Origin: Paenibacillus swuensis
GTDB taxonomy: Bacteria; Bacillota; Bacilli; Paenibacillales; DY6
Assembly: GCF_001644605.1 (NCBI RefSeq)
Contig: NZ_CP011388.1
Coordinates: 706,501-770,500, forward strand
Length of the DNA: 64,000 nucleotides
Reading direction: 5' to 3'
Of this stretch, positions 62,301 through 64,000 are shown in pieces; the first letter of the stretch is position 1, and each line of letters starts with the position of its first letter. The notes beneath the pieces are model-generated. The model had not been told where the DNA came from. It did not search any database and saw only the letters and a program-made list of their open reading frames with translations. Both the position numbers and the translations under genes were made by a program.

Positions 62301-64000
62301 CGTGCGTAATGCCAAATCGGATACGGTCGGAGGCAGATCATAGACCGTCACCGTCACTGTTGCTATGGCGGACAGACCGAACGGATCCGATACGATAATA
62401 GTAAATGAATCAATGCCGATAAAATTCAAGTTCGGCGTGTACGTAAAGTTTCCGTCCGCAGCTACCACCGCTGTACCGTTCGTAGGCGGGGCATTCAGCG
62501 TAATGGACAACGGATCGCCGTTCGGATCGCTTGCCGAAATTTGACCGTTGACGGCGAAGTTTTCCGGTGTAGATAAGGCAAGGTTCTGTGTGGATGGCGG
62601 CAAGTCGAATACCGTGATGGTTACCATGGAGGCCACGACCCCGCCAAAGCCGTCATTGACCAACAAGGTAAACGTATCCGTGCCGACAAAACCAATATTC
62701 GGTGTGTACGTGAAGGTACCGTCCGCGGCCACAACAGCCGCGCCGTTGGTTGCCGCGGAGTTTAACGTGAAGGTTAACGAATCGCCGTCCGGATCAAAGG
62801 CTGTTACCTGACCTGATGTGACAATATTTTCGGGCGTGCTGATGTTTAAATTATTCGTAATCGGCGGCTGGTTAAATACAGTTACTGTGACAACCGACGT
62901 CGCCGTTCCGCCTAAACCGTCGCTTATTGTTACCGTAAACGTGTCTGTTCCGATAAAGTTTAAGTTTGGTGTGTACGTAAACGTGCCGTCCGGATTAGCC
63001 ACGGCTGTTCCGTTCGCAGCAGGCACCGTTACCGCGTAAGTGAGCGGGTTTCCGTCCGGGTCTGTTGCCGGAACGGGGCCGCTGACCGCGACATTTCGCG
63101 GAGTGGATGCGGAAGTGTCCTGCGCGACAGGCGGGATGTTGGAAACGTTAACGGTAACGGTTCCTGTTGTTGAAGCCCCGTTATTGTCCGACACGACGAC
63201 AGTAAACGTATCCGTGCCAAGGAATCCCAGATTCGGCGTATACGTGAACGATCCGTCCGGATTCACAATCACCGTACCATTCGCCGGCGCGGCGCCGAGT
63301 GCGAACGTAATCGGATTCCCGTCCGGATCGGTCGCAATCACTTGACCGTTGACCGGAACATTCGTTGTCGTATTGACCGTCAGATCCTGCACAATCGGCG
63401 GCTGAGTTACAACATATACAGTCACCGTGGATACGGCGGTTCCGCCATTCGTATCTGTCACTAACACCGTAAATACGTCGCTGCCTACAAAACCGACATT
63501 GGACGTGTACGTAAACGTTCCGTCCGGATTCACAACCGCAACTCCATTCGCCGGCGCCGTATTCAATGTAAATACAATGGCATCGCCATTCGGATCGGTT
63601 GCCGGCACCTGTCCGTTGACTGGAGTATTTTCCTGCGCGTTGATAAATACGTTCTGGGTCACCGGCGGCAGGTTATACACCGTAACGGTTATATCCGATG
63701 AAGCGGAAGCCCCGAACGGATCCGACACGACCACCGTAAATGTGTCCACGCCTACAAAACCGGTATTGGGCGTGTACGTGAACGTACCATCCGGGTTTAC
63801 AACCGCAACCCCGTTCACCGGCACGGAATTCAATGCGAACGTCAACGGATCCCCGTTCGGATCGGTTGCCGTCACCTGACCGTTCACAGGGAAATTCTCT
63901 GGGGTAGAGAGGTTAATATTTTGCGTGATCGGCGGCATGTTGAATACATCTATTCTCACAGTCGCGATGGCCGAAGCCCCTGCGGGATCCGAGACCTTAT
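59343..64000 (-). CDS. Giant tandem Big_9/cadherin-like repeat protein, N-terminus beyond window
   Basis: The frame is open from the right edge to 59343, at least 1552 residues; the true start lies outside. Seventeen complete repeats of about 88-95 residues are visible, each with PPxTQN, STPEN, GQVxATDPNGDPLTF, NPDGTFTYTPNxGFVGTDxF and TVxVSDPxGxSAxATVTV elements. This is the Big_9/cadherin-like pattern, with DxNGD and DPDGD loops likely to bind calcium. The last repeat ends in VTITIEPDGEE with no LPxTG, SLH or other anchor, so attachment, if any, depends on the missing N-terminus. It is probably a secreted or surface stalk or adhesin. Internal repeats 3-12 are the most alike; 13-17 are more divergent. 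A terminator follows. Confidence 0.9.
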   Translation of the reverse strand, partial: KVSDPAGASAIATVRIDVFNMPPITQNINLSTPENFPVNGQVTATDPNGDPLTFALNSVPVNGVAVVNPDGTFTYTPNTGFVGVDTFTVVVSDPFGASASSDITVTVYNLPPVTQNVFINAQENTPVNGQVPATDPNGDAIVFTLNTAPANGVAVVNPDGTFTYTSNVGFVGSDVFTVLVTDTNGGTAVSTVTVYVVTQPPIVQDLTVNTTTNVPVNGQVIATDPDGNPITFALGAAPANGTVIVNPDGSFTYTPNLGFLGTDTFTVVVSDNNGASTTGTVTVNVSNIPPVAQDTSASTPRNVAVSGPVPATDPDGNPLTYAVTVPAANGTAVANPDGTFTYTPNLNFIGTDTFTVTISDGLGGTATSVVTVTVFNQPPITNNLNISTPENIVTSGQVTAFDPDGDSLTFTLNSAATNGAAVVAADGTFTYTPNIGFVGTDTFTLLVNDGFGGVVASMVTITVFDLPPSTQNLALSTPENFAVNGQISASDPNGDPLSITLNAPPTNGTAVVAADGNFTYTPNLNFIGIDSFTIIVSDPFGLSAIATVTVTVYDLPPTVSDLALRTPENIAVSSQVNATDPNGDPLTFTLGASPVNGTAVVNPDGSLIYTPNTGFIGTDAFTVVVSDPAGATAIATVVVTVFDQPPTALNANYSTPENIPFAGQVAASDPDGDPLTYTLTNAPVNGVVALAADGSFTYTANLNFVGTDAFSVTVSDPAGLSANSTITVLVYDQPPTAQNLSLSTPENTPISGQVTATDPDGDLLTFALNSLAVNGTAVVNPDGTFSYFPNLEFAGTDSFTVIVTDPFGESSVATVTISVFDQAPVAQAISLSTPENTAVTGVVSATDPDGDPLTYTVNSFPANGTVILNTADGSFIYTPNPSFVGSNAFTVLVTDPNGLSAIATVNINVFDLPPVAQDLTLNTPASTPIQGQVSATDPNGDPLVFTLNSQALNGTAVLNPNGQFTYTPNPLFSGVDGFTIIVTDPSGLSAVSTVTINVFDQAPTIMAYSFITFQNTPVNGQVIAIDPNGDPITYTVNSEPLNGTVTVAPDGTFFYTPAPGFSGLDSFTVLASTPTGGTAVSTVQVSVINRLPVAQNLEITTSGTTPVNGQVVGSDPDGGALVFSLNAPPTDGTAAVNPDGTFSYTPRFGFVGVDSFTVLVTDSAGASSVSTVTVTVFNIPPLAENSLISTPANIRMLGQVTASDPNGNVLTYAIQDFPQGGTVLLNADGSFIYTPDIGFVGTDVFSVLVNDVNGATALSTITVNVYNLIPTADGAAVVVYFDTPIISKVTGTDPNGDPLLYTVIRNPLNGTVEVDIENGGFRYVPNPGFVGRDSFIFQVNDGYGGVSQSEVAINVSPLVPNLGPDGNNITLTTPQGQPVSGRAQATDPENDAITYALQHSPINGQVVVNSNGTFTYTPDPNFVGAERFTILASEGNGGSVVITVTINVIGGPVNPSGNRAPQINNLSLVTQENTPVRGKLSASDPDGDPLTFSLTQGPRLGFVQLNADGTFVYIPNAFTTGTDTFTVTVSDGRGGTATATVTITIEPDGEE

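Noticed and set aside
1-64000. tRNA, rRNA or riboswitch genes
   Set aside because: No cloverleaf, rRNA-like or known riboswitch core was recognised by eye; a covariance-model search would be needed to exclude weak ones.

Overview
The window looks like a chromosome segment of a spore-forming Gram-positive of the Paenibacillus type. The evidence is a complete gerA-type germinant-receptor operon, an LTA-synthase-like enzyme, strong GGAGG ribosome sites, many Cys lipoproteins, several CUT1 sugar ABC transporters, a YesM/YesN-type two-component pair next to one of them, a DUF3243 protein and large secreted multidomain proteins. No rRNA, tRNA or CRISPR array was found. Most of the DNA is of moderate GC. 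Two AT-rich islands stand out: about 7600-14700 (RHS toxin and immunity genes) and about 16840-17930 (two unrecognised genes).

Layout. 1-2856 (-) is the 5' part of a secreted LTD/OB/PHP protein that leaves the window on the left. 3039-7568 holds a HupE/UreJ membrane protein, an alpha/beta hydrolase and a three-gene ABC operon (ATPase, FtsX-like permease with a His/Glu-rich loop, lipoprotein), possibly for metal handling. 7796-14527 (-) is a polymorphic toxin locus: a 1620-residue RHS/YD protein with a GIY-YIG/URI-like C-terminal toxin, a probable immunity gene and a trail of further immunity-like genes, one an Imm26-type gene broken by a frameshift. 14753-16648 (-) is a PepSY membrane protein plus YtkA-like lipoprotein. 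17974-18969 (-) is a siderophore-binding lipoprotein with a Fur-box-like site. 19221-20501 is an IS110-family transposase with a structured 3' noncoding region. 21550-27825 (-) is a CUT1 sugar transporter with its own sensor kinase and response regulator. 28065-30008 (-) is an LTA-synthase-like enzyme. 30041-33906 (-) is a germinant-receptor operon with a small 2-TM fourth gene. 34056-35660 (-) is a lone YesN-type regulator. 35802-39086 holds an AlkZ-like protein, an aldose-epimerase-like protein, an array of fourteen 40-bp hairpin repeats and a DUF2238 membrane protein.

39651-52288 is the metabolic centre. A (-) operon encodes a GH125 exo-alpha-1,6-mannosidase, a CUT1 transporter, a secreted GH76 endo-alpha-1,6-mannanase with a CBM, and a cytoplasmic GH76. 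Together they can cut alpha-1,6-mannan outside the cell, import fragments and finish degradation inside. The operon has a consensus sigma-A promoter, a 28-bp palindrome over the -35 and a cre-like site just after the -10. A GntR/LacI-type repressor gene (47566-48750) lies upstream, and a second transporter operon (48973-52288) diverges from it.

52368-58811 holds a leaderless BNR beta-propeller protein with a small partner, an acetylxylan/cephalosporin-C esterase, a PdaA-like deacetylase and two MFS exporters. 59343-64000 (-) is the C-terminal part of a giant protein of tandem Big_9/cadherin-like repeats that leaves the window on the right.

The most interesting non-coding items are the hairpin repeat array, the IS110 3' region (a bridge-RNA candidate), the strong hairpins between the solute-binding and permease genes of two transporter operons, and intergenic repeat modules shared between distant spacers.
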